In this document: positions 1-8,419 of the stretch, in pieces
Layout of the letters: each line of letters opens with the position of its first letter
Position numbering within the stretch: the stretch's first letter is position 1
Assembly (NCBI GenBank): GCA_963658575.1
Contig: CAVKQB010000004.1
Location: 1-64,000, forward strand
Length of the DNA stretch: 64,000 nucleotides
From: W0P28-013 sp963658575
GTDB taxonomy: Bacteria; Bacteroidota; Bacteroidia; Bacteroidales; Paludibacteraceae
Direction of reading: 5' to 3'
Program-made: the position numbers and the translations under genes
Notes under the pieces: model-generated
The model's database searches: none
Told to the model about the DNA's origin: nothing
Seen by the model: the letters and a program-made list of their open reading frames with translations, nothing else

Positions 1-69
1 ACCGTTTTACAATATGTAAACTTCATTAACAACAAACCCATCGGAAGAATTAAATACGCACTAACCTAA
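1..69 (+). CDS. C-terminal end of an unidentified protein (cut by window edge)
   Basis: Frame 1 is open from the first base to a TAA at 67-69 and gives a 22-residue tail ending KYALT. The composition looks like a normal protein end, but it is too short to assign to a family. It lies upstream of the permease gene on the same strand, separated by an AT-rich spacer. It could be chance, because only 22 codons are visible. Confidence 0.35.
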   Translation, partial: TVLQYVNFINNKPIGRIKYALT

Positions 70-189
70 TTCCGCCAACGGGTGAATGAAGAATGAATAA
101 TAATTGACAAATTTTCCAAATAACCAAATAATCAAATCCCCAAAAACACCGCGCGCAGCGCATCATCTTGCTACATCGGCAAAAAAGCG

Positions 190-197
190 TAACTTTG
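190..197 (+). promoter_or_regulatory. Bacteroidota-type promoter of the permease gene
   Basis: TAACTTTG matches the -7 box TAnnTTTG, and TTG at 168-170 lies 19 bases upstream as the -33 element. The box ends only 8 bases before the ATG at 206, so the transcript would be almost leaderless. Confidence 0.65.
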
Positions 198-205
198 TAG
201 CACCG

Positions 206-1450
206 ATGAACACCGAATTTTTCATAGCACGCCGCCTGCATTTCGACGAGAGCGACGGTCGCCACATGTCGCGCCCCGCCGTGCGTGTAGCCACCGCCGG
301 AATCGCTGTGGGCTTGGCTGTGATGCTGATTGCCGTGGCCGTCGTGGTGGGCTTCAAACACGAAGTGAGCGGACAGATTGTCGGGTTTGGGTCGCACATA
401 CAGGTGGCCGCCTACCAACCCAGCGACTCGCACGAGGCAATACCCATCGCACCCAGCGACTCGCTGATGCAAACCATCGCCGCCACGCCGCATGTGGCGC
501 GTGTGCAGCGCGTAGCCACCAAGCCCGGCATCGTCAAAACCGACGACGACTTCGAAGGCATCGTGCTGAAGGGTGTCGACAGCAGCTTCGACTGGACATT
601 TTTCGGAAAACATCTTGTAGCGGGCGCGCTGCCCGTCGTCGGCGATAGTGCCGCAACAAACGACGCACTCGTATCGCGCCACACAGCCAACCTGCTGCGC
701 CTGTCGGTGGGCGACCGCTTCACCGCCTATTTTGTGGGCAATCCCGTGCGCGCACGCCGATTCACCGTGTGTGGCATCTACGAAACTGCCTTTGCCGACT
801 TCGACCGGCTGTATGTGCTGGCCGACTTGCGCCATGTGCAGCGGCTGAACGGCTGGGACAGCACGCAAATAGGGCAATTGGAACTGCTCATCGACGATTT
901 CGACAAGATAGACGAGGCGGAACGCGACGTGTTTTTTGCTGCCGCCGAAACCACGCTATACGGCTCGACACTGCTGCAAACGCGCAGCATCAAAAAAATT
1001 GTGCCGCGCATGTTCGAGTGGCTCGACATGATCGACGTGAACGCGTGGGTCATTCTTGCACTGATGCTGGCCGTGGCCGGTTTCAACATGATTTCGGGGC
1101 TGCTCATCATCATACTCGAACGCACGGGTACCATCGGGCTGCTCAAGGCTATGGGCGCGCGCAACTGGACGATTCGCAAGATATTCATCTGCCAAGCCGC
1201 TTTTCTCATCGGCAAGGGCATGTTTTGGGGCAATGTGGCGGGCTGCGCCGTGGTGCTGGCAGAATATCTGACACACGCCATTCCGCTCGATGCCGCCATG
1301 TACTACGTCGATTATGTGCCTGTGTCGCTCAGCGTGCAACATTGGCTGCTCATCAACATCGGCACATTGGTGCTGACGCTGCTCATACTCATTGCGCCGT
1401 CGCACATCATTTCTACCATTCAGCCAGCCAAAGCCATCAAATTCGATTGA
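206..1450 (+). CDS. FtsX/LolE-type ABC transporter permease
   Basis: A 414-residue inner-membrane protein of the MacB/FtsX/LolCE type. One hydrophobic segment near residues 25-45 is followed by a large extracytoplasmic domain, then three hydrophobic segments after about residue 270. The C-terminal part contains the typical stretch RTGTIGLLKAMGARNWTIRK, seen in LolE-like permeases just after the second membrane segment. The family works with a LolD-type ATPase to move lipoproteins or other substrates out of the inner membrane; no ATPase gene is adjacent here. I chose the ATG at 206 over an in-frame ATG at 104 because the promoter box lies at 190-197 and the first 34 codons of the longer frame come from low-complexity spacer. 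Confidence 0.85.
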   Translation: MNTEFFIARRLHFDESDGRHMSRPAVRVATAGIAVGLAVMLIAVAVVVGFKHEVSGQIVGFGSHIQVAAYQPSDSHEAIPIAPSDSLMQTIAATPHVARVQRVATKPGIVKTDDDFEGIVLKGVDSSFDWTFFGKHLVAGALPVVGDSAATNDALVSRHTANLLRLSVGDRFTAYFVGNPVRARRFTVCGIYETAFADFDRLYVLADLRHVQRLNGWDSTQIGQLELLIDDFDKIDEAERDVFFAAAETTLYGSTLLQTRSIKKIVPRMFEWLDMIDVNAWVILALMLAVAGFNMISGLLIIILERTGTIGLLKAMGARNWTIRKIFICQAAFLIGKGMFWGNVAGCAVVLAEYLTHAIPLDAAMYYVDYVPVSLSVQHWLLINIGTLVLTLLILIAPSHIISTIQPAKAIKFD

Positions 1451-1508
1451 AAATCAATACTTTTTGGCACAAAATTTGCTGTGGTTTTCGTATAACAAAA
1501 AAAAGCCG

Positions 1509-1516
1509 TACCTTTG
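1509..1516 (+). promoter_or_regulatory. Promoter -7 box before the DUF2582 gene
   Basis: TACCTTTG matches TAnnTTTG and lies 44 bases before the ATG at 1561. No clear TTG is present at the expected -33 position. Confidence 0.5.
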
Positions 1517-1560
1517 CGGCGTTTTAAGGTTTTTATTTTTTGGTCTAAACTTTTACAATT

Positions 1561-1755
1561 ATGAAAGAAAAAATCGGAACAAACGCAGGCCTCGTTTGGC
1601 AGTCGCTGAACGAAGGTGCGAAAGAGATTAAGGCTCTGAAAAAAGCCACCAAGTTGAACGACAAAGATTTGTATGCCGCGCTTGGCTGGTTGGCTCGCGA
1701 AGAGAAAATCAACTTCACCGAGACAGAAGCAGACATTTTGGTGAGCCTGTGCTAA
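1561..1755 (+). CDS. Winged-helix domain protein, DUF2582 family
   Basis: A complete 64-residue protein that looks like the Bacteroidota DUF2582 small winged-helix family. It begins MKEKIGTNAGLVWQSL and has the pattern 'KATKLNDKDLYAALGWLAREEK', in which the helices of a winged helix are recognisable. The short length is usual for the family. It probably binds nucleic acid or a protein partner; its target is unknown. It has its own promoter and is followed by a strong terminator, so it is probably transcribed alone. Confidence 0.8.
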   Translation: MKEKIGTNAGLVWQSLNEGAKEIKALKKATKLNDKDLYAALGWLAREEKINFTETEADILVSLC

Positions 1756-1775
1756 ACGGCGTAGCCACCGCACAC

Positions 1776-1813
1776 AAAAAATCGACCTCGAACATTCGGG
1801 GTCGATTTTTTTT
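1776..1813. terminator. Bidirectional intrinsic terminator between DUF2582 gene and ddl
   Basis: AAAATCGACC pairs with GGTCGATTTT around a short loop. It is followed by a T run on the plus strand and preceded by an A run. It lies between two convergent genes and can serve both. Confidence 0.8.
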
Positions 1814-1826
1814 ATGCTATTTTGTC

Positions 1827-2807
1827 TTAGCGTGCGAGTTCGTTTTCGATGATGTCGGTCAGCACATCTTTGATGTCGAGGCCAGCGGCGCGCACCTGCT
1901 GCGGAATGAAACTTGTGGCCGTCATGCCTGGCGTGGTGTTCACCTCGAGCAGATAGGGTGTGCCATCGGCAGCGATGATGTAGTCGGCACGAATAATGCC
2001 GCGCGCGTTGAGTGCGGAGTAGATTTTGCGCGTTTCGGCCTGCACGCTGTCGCGCCACGCATCGGGTATGCGTGCTGGCGTGATTTCCTGCACTTGTCCG
2101 TTGTATTTGGCGTCGTAGTCGAAAAATTCGTTGTCGGTAACCACTTCGGTTACGGGGAAAACCACCTCTTTGGCGCGTGTGCGGTACATGCCACAGGTTA
2201 CTTCGGTGCCGGTGAGCAACGCCTCGACCATGGCTTCGGAGCCTTCGGCGAGTGCCTTGTCGATGGCTGGACGCAGTTGGTCGGCAGTTTTCACCTTGGT
2301 AACGCCAAAACTGCTGCCGCCGTCGCACGGTTTCACAAAGCAGGGCAGCCCTATTTCGCCGATTATCTTCTCTTCGTCGATGCCGGTGCGGCTGTGCAGC
2401 CAGACCGATTTTGCCGTATGCACGCCGAAACTTTTCAGATATTGGTTGCACGGGAACTTGTCGAACGTGAGCGCGGCAGCCAGCACATCGCAGCACGAGA
2501 AAGGCAAGCCCAGCAGACGGAAGTAGCCTTGTAGCAAGCCGTTTTCGCCCGGTGTGCCGTGAATGGTGATGTAGGCAAAATCGAACGTGATTTTCGTGCC
2601 GTCGAGCGTGAACGAGAAATCGTTTTTGTCGATGGGCAGTTTGCGTCCGTCGGGCAGTTCGGCCTGCCACGTATGCCCCACGATGGTAACAAGATATTTG
2701 GTGTAACGCTCGCCATCGATAAACTGGTCGAGACCGGCCGCGCTACGCAGCGATACCGCCCACTCCGACGAGTCGCCGCCAGCCACTATTGCAACTGTTT
2801 TTTTCAT
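1827..2807 (-). CDS. ddl: D-alanine--D-alanine ligase
   Basis: A 326-residue cytoplasmic ATP-grasp enzyme that joins two D-alanines for peptidoglycan. Visible features are the N-terminal AGGDSSEWAVSLRSA stretch, HGTPGENGLLQGY, the ATP-grasp segment CFVKPCDGGSSFGV, and the C-terminal metal/ATP part YLLEVNTTPGMT. The start MKKTVAIVAGG at 2807 matches the usual family N-terminus; the frame is open further upstream, but that part runs into the promoter region. Length is normal. The promoter box TATTTTTG (minus strand, 2843-2850) lies just upstream, divergent from the DNA polymerase delta' gene. Confidence 0.95.
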   Translation of the reverse strand: MKKTVAIVAGGDSSEWAVSLRSAAGLDQFIDGERYTKYLVTIVGHTWQAELPDGRKLPIDKNDFSFTLDGTKITFDFAYITIHGTPGENGLLQGYFRLLGLPFSCCDVLAAALTFDKFPCNQYLKSFGVHTAKSVWLHSRTGIDEEKIIGEIGLPCFVKPCDGGSSFGVTKVKTADQLRPAIDKALAEGSEAMVEALLTGTEVTCGMYRTRAKEVVFPVTEVVTDNEFFDYDAKYNGQVQEITPARIPDAWRDSVQAETRKIYSALNARGIIRADYIIAADGTPYLLEVNTTPGMTATSFIPQQVRAAGLDIKDVLTDIIENELAR

Positions 2808-2842
2808 TTTTTGCAGAAATATACGTTTCGTTTTTCGGGCTA

Positions 2843-2850
2843 CAAAAATA
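2843..2850 (-). promoter_or_regulatory. Promoter -7 box for ddl
   Basis: The reverse complement reads TATTTTTG (TAnnTTTG), 35 bases before the ddl ATG. Confidence 0.45.
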
Positions 2851-2953
2851 CAAAAATATGATATTTCGGCGAAAAAAAACGCTGTTTTTCCACTCGAAAA
2901 TCGGAGCGTTCGGCAATCGTCGTGCAAAAAGTCTGCTTTTGCGGATTTTTTTG

Positions 2954-2961
2954 TATCTTTG
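2954..2961 (+). promoter_or_regulatory. Promoter -7 box for the delta' gene
   Basis: TATCTTTG lies 30 bases upstream of the chosen ATG at 2992. This supports starting there rather than at the in-frame codon at 2959, which falls inside the box. Confidence 0.55.
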
Positions 2962-2991
2962 CAAGTTAATGTATTTCTGTCGGAACGAACG

Positions 2992-4107
2992 ATGCTTTTT
3001 GCCGATATCATAGGACACGACGATGTGAAGGAACGCCTGCGGCAGTCGGTGCGCGAGGGGCGCATTCCGCATGCGCAGTTGCTGTGTGGTGTCGAGGGCA
3101 CGGGCGCGTTGCCGTTGGCATTGGCCTATGCGCAGTATGTTTGCTGCGAGCATCGCACCGACAATGACTCGTGCGGTTGCTGTCCGTCGTGTGTGCAGTT
3201 TGCCAAATTGGCGCACCCCGATTTGCACTTGGTTTTCCCCATCGTAAAGACCGACAGCCGCACGCTCTGCGACCACTATCTGCCCGAATTTCGCGAGGTG
3301 ATGACAGCCAATCCGTATGCCACGCTCGACCAGTGGTTGGCGCGTATCGGCGAAAACAAAAAAGGGCTCATCTACGCTGCCGAGGGCAACGAAATCATTC
3401 GCAAACTGAATCTGAAAGCCTACGAATCGGAATACAAGGTGATGCTGGTGTGGCACCCCGAAAAACTGCACGAAACCTGCGCCAATCACCTGCTGAAAAT
3501 CGTCGAGGAGCCGCCCGAAAACACGCTCTTTCTGCTCGTTACCGACAAGCCCGACGAGATTATCGGCACCATTCTCTCGCGCGTGCAGCGTGTGCCGGTG
3601 CCACCGCTCGACGACACCGACCTGATGCGTGCGGCACAAGCCCGCTACAACCTGCCTGCCGACGACTTGCATCTGCTGGCACGCATGGCGCAAGGCAGTT
3701 GGTCGCGGCTGTGCGCGCTGGCCGAACAGACGGGCGAGCAACAGCGCCACTTCGACTGGTTCACACGCATGATGCGCCTGTCGTGGGCATTGAACGTGAA
3801 AGAAATTTTTGTTTGGACGGCCGAACTGAAAGCCGCCGGACGCGAAGCCATACGCAACTATCTGCAATATGCGCAACGTATGCTGCGCGCAAATTTCGTG
3901 CTACGCATAGCGCAGCCCAGCATCAACTATATGAATGCGCAGGAGCAGGCGTTTGCGCAGAAATTTGCGCCATACATCAACGAGCGCAACATTGCCGCCA
4001 TTGCCGACGAACTGGCTCTGGCCGAAGCGCAAATCGAGCAAAATGGCAACTCCGACATCGTGCTGCTCGACATGTGCGCCAAACTTTACCGCCACCTAAG
4101 AAAGTGA
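2992..4107 (+). CDS. holB: DNA polymerase III clamp-loader subunit delta'
   Basis: A 371-residue clamp-loader protein of the delta'/DnaX fold. It opens MLFADIIGHDDVKERLRQSV, then has a degenerate P-loop (GVEGTGAL, lacking the catalytic Lys, as expected for delta') and a zinc-binding cysteine group in DNDSCGCCPSCVQF. The stretch HETCANHLLKIVEEPPENTLFLL is the usual sensor region. The SRC motif is altered to SRVQR. In Bacteroidota this gene commonly precedes ricT and gldH, as it does here, though a 246-base spacer full of repeats separates it from ricT. Confidence 0.9.
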   Translation: MLFADIIGHDDVKERLRQSVREGRIPHAQLLCGVEGTGALPLALAYAQYVCCEHRTDNDSCGCCPSCVQFAKLAHPDLHLVFPIVKTDSRTLCDHYLPEFREVMTANPYATLDQWLARIGENKKGLIYAAEGNEIIRKLNLKAYESEYKVMLVWHPEKLHETCANHLLKIVEEPPENTLFLLVTDKPDEIIGTILSRVQRVPVPPLDDTDLMRAAQARYNLPADDLHLLARMAQGSWSRLCALAEQTGEQQRHFDWFTRMMRLSWALNVKEIFVWTAELKAAGREAIRNYLQYAQRMLRANFVLRIAQPSINYMNAQEQAFAQKFAPYINERNIAAIADELALAEAQIEQNGNSDIVLLDMCAKLYRHLRK

Positions 4108-4353
4108 GCAATTAGCAGTTAGTAGTGAGAAATTAGTAGTGAGTAGTGAGTAATGAGGAATTGTTGGGCGAAATTCTGTCCCTCTGCCGAGCAGAGAAAA
4201 AATGCGCGCAGCGAATTAACAATGAATAATAATCCTCAAATAACCAAATAACCAAATAACCAAATAACCAAATCTCCAAATCAACAAATATTTTTCAACT
4301 TTTCACTTTATAAACTTTTACACTTTCACACTTTTTATAGACTTTTTTGAAAT
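4108..4353. repeat. Spacer made of dispersed low-complexity phrases
   Basis: This 246-base spacer contains several phrases that recur elsewhere. The TTAGCAGTTAGTAG...TTGTTGGGCG block (4111-4170) is matched at 21267-21325. AATAACCAAATAACCAAAT units (about 4235-4275) recur at 117-135, 21388 and 43925. The ACTTTTCACTTTATAAACTTTT stretch (about 4300-4345) is matched in reverse orientation near 47088-47125. No open frame or promoter box was seen. Confidence 0.6.
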
Positions 4354-5520
4354 ATGAAATACACACTCGATAATGGCTGCTGCAATCCTGGGCACATGGC
4401 TTTTTGCGGCAATTCGCAACACAAACTGCCCGTGGTCGATTGGCTGGCCGACATTCCCGAAGCACAATTGGCCACCGATTTGGTGGAGGTGCAGTTCAAA
4501 AACACACGCAAAGGCTACTACCTGAACAGCAACAAATTGGAACTGAAAAAAGGCGACCTCGTTACCGTCGAAGCATCGCCTGGGCACGACATCGGCACTG
4601 TATCGCTCACGGGGCAACTCGTGCTGGCGCAAATCAAAAAGAACAACATCTCGCTCGAACGCTACGAGACGAAGCGCGTTTACCGCATTGCTCGGCAGGC
4701 CGACCTCGACAAATGGGAGGAATCGAAAGCCAAAGAACAGGACACGATGATTCGCTCGCGGCAGATTGCCAAAGACCTGCATCTCGAGATGAAAATAGGC
4801 GACGTCGAGTATCAAGCCGACGGCACCAAAGCCATTTTCTACTACATCGCCGACGGGCGCGTCGATTTCCGCGAACTGATAAAAGTGCTGGCAAACGTGT
4901 TTCGTGTGCGCATCGAGATGAAACAGATTGGCGCGCGCCAAGAGGCTGGACGCATTGGCGGCATCGGACCCTGCGGCCGCGAACTGTGTTGCGCCACATT
5001 CATGAGCAATTTCGTATCGGTTTCGACCAGCGCAGCGCGCATCCAAGACCTGTCGGCCAATCCGCTGAAATTGGCGGGACAATGCGCCAAAATAAAATGC
5101 TGCATGAACTACGAAGTGGCCACCTACTACGAGGCCAAAAAAGATTTTCCGCGCACCGACATTCCGCTCGAAACCACCGACGCCACCTACTATCACTTCA
5201 AAAGCGACATATTCAACCGCTTGCTGACCTACTCCACCGACAAAAACATGGCCGCCAATTTGGTTACCATTTCGGTCGACCGCGCCAAAGAGGTGCAAGC
5301 CGCCAATCGCCGTGGCGAAAAGGTGGAATCGCTGCTCGACAAGGCCGCCGCGCCCAAAGAAGAGCCGACCATCGACTACCAAAATGTGGTGGGGCAGGAC
5401 AGTCTCACGCGTTTCGACCGCACGAAAAACCGTCGCCGCGACAACCGCAACTTCAAAAACAACAATCGCAACCGTCGCCGCGACAACAACGGCAACCAAC
5501 AAAACCGTCGCCCCGAATGA
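4354..5520 (+). CDS. ricT: PSP1-domain protein, RicT/YaaT family
   Basis: A 388-residue cytoplasmic protein. The PSP1 domain covers about residues 45-270 with the conserved cysteines CGRELCC and CAKIKCC. In Bacillus, RicT joins RicA and RicF in an Fe-S complex that controls RNase Y; the role in Bacteroidota is not settled. The C-terminal 30 residues are a basic Asn/Arg-rich tail (NRRRDNRNFKNNNRNRRRDN), probably unstructured and able to bind RNA. The stop codon overlaps the gldH start (ATGA), so the two are translationally coupled. Confidence 0.88.
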   Translation: MKYTLDNGCCNPGHMAFCGNSQHKLPVVDWLADIPEAQLATDLVEVQFKNTRKGYYLNSNKLELKKGDLVTVEASPGHDIGTVSLTGQLVLAQIKKNNISLERYETKRVYRIARQADLDKWEESKAKEQDTMIRSRQIAKDLHLEMKIGDVEYQADGTKAIFYYIADGRVDFRELIKVLANVFRVRIEMKQIGARQEAGRIGGIGPCGRELCCATFMSNFVSVSTSAARIQDLSANPLKLAGQCAKIKCCMNYEVATYYEAKKDFPRTDIPLETTDATYYHFKSDIFNRLLTYSTDKNMAANLVTISVDRAKEVQAANRRGEKVESLLDKAAAPKEEPTIDYQNVVGQDSLTRFDRTKNRRRDNRNFKNNNRNRRRDNNGNQQNRRPE

Positions 5521-5990
5521 GACACCTCGGACTGAAAAAAATCGCCGCTCTGACCGTATGCGCGTGCGCCCTGCTGGCGTGCGAGCGGGTCGTTTACAGC
5601 GACTGCCGCACCCTGCCCGACGGCTGGAGCAAAGACTCCGTGTTGGCCTTCCAATTTGCCATCGACGAGGTGAACAGCGCGTATCAAACGCAGATAATCG
5701 TCAGAAACACAGATAGTTATCCCAATCAAAACCTGTGGCTTTTTGTGGAGCAAATCACGCCCAACGGCACAACAACGCGCGACACCGTGCAGTACTTTTT
5801 GGCCGACGAATTTGGTCGTTGGCGCGGCTCGGGCATCGGCTCGATATACGAAAACGCCTGCATCTACCAACCGCGCGTGCGCTACCGTGCGGCAGGCACC
5901 TACACGCTGCGCGTGGCACACGGCATGCGCTACGACACCCTCGACGGTATCGGCGAAGTGGGCATAAAAGTGGTGCAACTGAAACAATAA
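5517..5990 (+). CDS. gldH: Gliding-motility-type lipoprotein GldH
   Basis: A 157-residue lipoprotein with signal sequence and lipobox LLACER, so Cys is the mature N-terminus. It contains family-typical segments: IVRNTDSYPNQNLWLFVE, a DTVQYFLADEFGRWRGSGIG stretch and YTLRVAHGMR near the end. GldH is needed for gliding in flavobacteria, but homologues occur in many non-gliding Bacteroidales, where the role is unclear. It starts inside the ricT stop codon (ATGA overlap), the usual Bacteroidota arrangement. Confidence 0.88.
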   Translation: MRHLGLKKIAALTVCACALLACERVVYSDCRTLPDGWSKDSVLAFQFAIDEVNSAYQTQIIVRNTDSYPNQNLWLFVEQITPNGTTTRDTVQYFLADEFGRWRGSGIGSIYENACIYQPRVRYRAAGTYTLRVAHGMRYDTLDGIGEVGIKVVQLKQ

Positions 5991-6004
5991 ACGGACAAAA
6001 ATGC

Positions 6005-6012
6005 TAATTTTG
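6005..6012 (+). promoter_or_regulatory. Promoter -7 box for the mut operon
   Basis: TAATTTTG matches TAnnTTTG. It would give a leader of roughly 95 bases before mutA. The leader contains two copies of TTATAGGTGAGAG (6032-6044 and 6053-6065), exactly 21 bases apart. Confidence 0.5.
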
Positions 6013-6112
6013 CAAAACAAAAGTTTAGAGTTTATAGGTGAGAGGTTATAGGTTATAGGTGAGAGAACAAGACAATTTACTTGAAAAACATTTTCAACAC
6101 AATATAAACAAT

Positions 6113-8023
6113 ATGGCAGAAAAAAAATTAAATCTTTTGGCCGATTTTCCACCCATTTCTACGCAGGAGTGGCTGGACAAAATCACGGTCGACCTCAAAG
6201 GAGCCGATTTCAACAAGAAGCTCGTTTGGCGTACTCCCGAAGGCTTCAATGTGCAGCCTTTCTATCGTGCGGAAAACCTCGAAGGGCTGCAAACGCCCGA
6301 TTCCGCTCCTGGAAAATATCCATTTGTGCGCGGCACAAAAATGGATAACGTATGGCGCGTGCGGCAGGACATCGATGCGCACGACGCAGCAGCCGCCAAT
6401 GCAAAAGCACTCGACGTGCTGAACAAAGGCATCGATTCGCTCGGATTCAAACTCGACAAGAGTCAACTCGGAGCCGACTACATCGCCACGTTGCTCAAAG
6501 GCATTTGCGCCGACTGTATCGAACTGAATTTCACGGTTTGCGTGCGTCGCGCCGCCGACTTGGTGGCTCTGCTGGCCGACTACTTCAAAGGTACTGGCTA
6601 CGACCTCGCTGCACTGCACGGCTCCATCAACTTCGACCCGATGAACCGCATGTTGCTCAAAGGCAAACGGCTCGACAAACAGATGGTTGCCACTTTGGCG
6701 AAAAACGTTGTCGAAGCGGCCGCTGTGCTGCCCAAATACCGTGTCATCGGGGTAAATTCGGTCAGCCTGAACCGCGCTGGCGCCTACTGCGCACAAGAAC
6801 TCGGTTATGCGCTGGCTTGGGGCAACCAATACATGGAGATGCTCACCGATGCTGGTGTCGATGCTGCCACAGCGGCACGCGCCATCAAATTCAACATGGG
6901 CGTTGGCGGCAACTATTTCATGGAAATCGCTAAATTCCGTGCGGGTCGCCTGCTGTGGGCAAAAATCGTGCGCGCATTCGAACCCATTTGCAACTGCGGC
7001 GATGCCTGCAACTGCGAAAAAGTCGACGGCAAATACTGCCCTTGCGCCATGAAGATGCACGTTCACGCCGAGACATCGCTCTTCAACAAGACGATTTACG
7101 ACGCGCACGTCAATCTGCTGCGTTCCGAAACCGAATCCATGAGTGCCGTGCTTGGCGGAGTCGATTCGCTCACCGTCAATCCGTTCGACGTTACCTACAA
7201 ACAGTCCGACGACTTTTCGGAGCGCATCGCGCGCAACCAGCAGTTGCTGCTCAAAGAGGAGTCGCACTTCGACAAGGTGGTCGATCCGGCCGCTGGCTCG
7301 TACTACATCGAAACACTCACCGCCAACATCGCCGAGCAGGCTTGGAAACTGTTCTTGGAGATAGAAGACAACGGCGGATTTTTCGCTGCCGTAGAGAGCG
7401 GTCGCGTGCAGGAAGATATGAAAGCCACCGCCGCCAAACGCCTGAAAGACGTATCGGCACGCAAAGAGATATTGCTCGGCACCAACCAATTCCCGAACTT
7501 CAACGAACAGGCAGCGTCGAAAATCGTGCTCGAAGATGGCAGTTGCGCTTGCGGTTGCGCCGAAGAGGGCGGTTTGGAAACTCTGCCGCATGTGCGCGCC
7601 GCACAAGAGTTCGAAGCCTTGCGCCTCGAGACGGAACGTTCGGGCAAACGCCCCAAAGCCTTCATGCTCACCATCGGCAATCTGGCTATGCGTTTGGCGC
7701 GTGCGCAATTCTCGTGCAACTTCTTCGCCTGTGCTGGCTACGAGGTCATCGACAACCTCGGCTTCGACACGGTAGAAGACGGCGTGGCCGCTGCACGCAA
7801 GGCAGGAGCCGACATCATCGTGCTCTGCTCGAGCGACGACGAATACGCCGATTTTGCCCCAGCGGCCTACAAAGCCATCGGCGACGGCAAGGAGATTTTC
7901 GTAGTGGCTGGTGCTCCCGCCTGCATGGAAGACCTGCAAAAACTCGGCATCGAGAACTTCATCCACGTTCGCGCGAATGTCTTAGAAACGCTGAAAGGTC
8001 TAAACGCTAAATTATTGAAATAG
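6113..8023 (+). CDS. mutA: Methylmalonyl-CoA mutase small (beta) subunit
   Basis: A 636-residue subunit of the B12-dependent enzyme that interconverts succinyl-CoA and (R)-methylmalonyl-CoA. The TIM-barrel part and the partner-type C-terminal domain are recognisable (ERIARNQQLLLKEESHFDKV, DPAAGSYYIETLT). As expected for the non-catalytic subunit, the C-terminal domain lacks the cobalamin-binding DxHxxG motif. Two Cys-rich stretches stand out: Cys 293, 295, 299, 301, 309 and 311, and Cys 478, 480 and 482. The start at 6113 (MAEKKLNLL) is preferred to 6059, whose extra codons come from a repeat-rich leader. The mutB gene follows after an inserted small gene. Confidence 0.93.
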   Translation: MAEKKLNLLADFPPISTQEWLDKITVDLKGADFNKKLVWRTPEGFNVQPFYRAENLEGLQTPDSAPGKYPFVRGTKMDNVWRVRQDIDAHDAAAANAKALDVLNKGIDSLGFKLDKSQLGADYIATLLKGICADCIELNFTVCVRRAADLVALLADYFKGTGYDLAALHGSINFDPMNRMLLKGKRLDKQMVATLAKNVVEAAAVLPKYRVIGVNSVSLNRAGAYCAQELGYALAWGNQYMEMLTDAGVDAATAARAIKFNMGVGGNYFMEIAKFRAGRLLWAKIVRAFEPICNCGDACNCEKVDGKYCPCAMKMHVHAETSLFNKTIYDAHVNLLRSETESMSAVLGGVDSLTVNPFDVTYKQSDDFSERIARNQQLLLKEESHFDKVVDPAAGSYYIETLTANIAEQAWKLFLEIEDNGGFFAAVESGRVQEDMKATAAKRLKDVSARKEILLGTNQFPNFNEQAASKIVLEDGSCACGCAEEGGLETLPHVRAAQEFEALRLETERSGKRPKAFMLTIGNLAMRLARAQFSCNFFACAGYEVIDNLGFDTVEDGVAAARKAGADIIVLCSSDDEYADFAPAAYKAIGDGKEIFVVAGAPACMEDLQKLGIENFIHVRANVLETLKGLNAKLLK

Positions 8024-8035
8024 TAAGTCAGAACA

Positions 8036-8062
8036 AAGAACAAGGAGCAAAGAACAAAGATT
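8036..8062 (+). repeat. Left inverted-repeat arm of the four-helix-bundle cassette
   Basis: These 27 bases match the reverse complement of 8418-8444 at 23 of 27 positions, with the 14-base inner part AAAGAACAAAGATT perfect. The arm ends 3 bases before the ATG of the enclosed gene. Confidence 0.8.
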
Positions 8063-8065
8063 TTG

Positions 8066-8419
8066 ATGCACAACTTTCGCAATTTGGAAATATGGCGTAA
8101 GGCGATTGGTTTAACCACCGAGGTGTATGCTATCACAAAAACGTTCCCCGCTACGGAACAGTTTGGTTTGATTTCGCAAACTCAAAGGGCAGCCGTTTCC
8201 ATCGCCGCCAACATTGCGGAAGGCTCCGCCAAGTCGAGCAATAGGGACTTTATCCGTTTTTTGGAAGTGTCTTTGGGCTCGTTATTCGAACTTGAAACGG
8301 AAATACTGATAGCCAACGAGGTCGGTTATGTGGATAAATTTTCTTTTGATGGTTTATGCAAAAAAATAGGCGAACTCGAAAAGATGATTTCTTCGTTCAA
8401 AATTTCGCTCGAAAAATAA
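8066..8419 (+). CDS. Four-helix-bundle protein (23S rRNA intervening-sequence / S23 type)
   Basis: A 117-residue protein with the family pattern FRNLEIWRKAIGLTTEVYAIT near the start, then QTQRAAVSIAANIAEGSA and FIRFLEVSLGSLFELETEI. The family was first seen in intervening sequences of 23S rRNA genes and includes the Avd accessory protein of diversity-generating retroelements. Members form helical-bundle oligomers; the function of free-standing ones is unknown. The gene sits between mutA and mutB and is tightly bracketed by inverted repeats: the stop codon overlaps the right arm. A TTG at 8063 is in frame but ATG at 8066 is the better start. Confidence 0.88.
   Translation: MHNFRNLEIWRKAIGLTTEVYAITKTFPATEQFGLISQTQRAAVSIAANIAEGSAKSSNRDFIRFLEVSLGSLFELETEILIANEVGYVDKFSFDGLCKKIGELEKMISSFKISLEK

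Noticed and set aside
50..877. A 275-codon open frame on the minus strand over the permease gene
   Set aside because: It overlaps the permease on the opposite strand; its product has a His/Gly/Val-rich composition typical of antisense frames in this GC-biased sequence, and no domain.
2808..3101. A longer N-terminus for ddl on the minus strand
   Set aside because: The upstream part runs through the ddl promoter and into the delta' gene; the family start MKKTVAIVAGG at 2807 fits far better.
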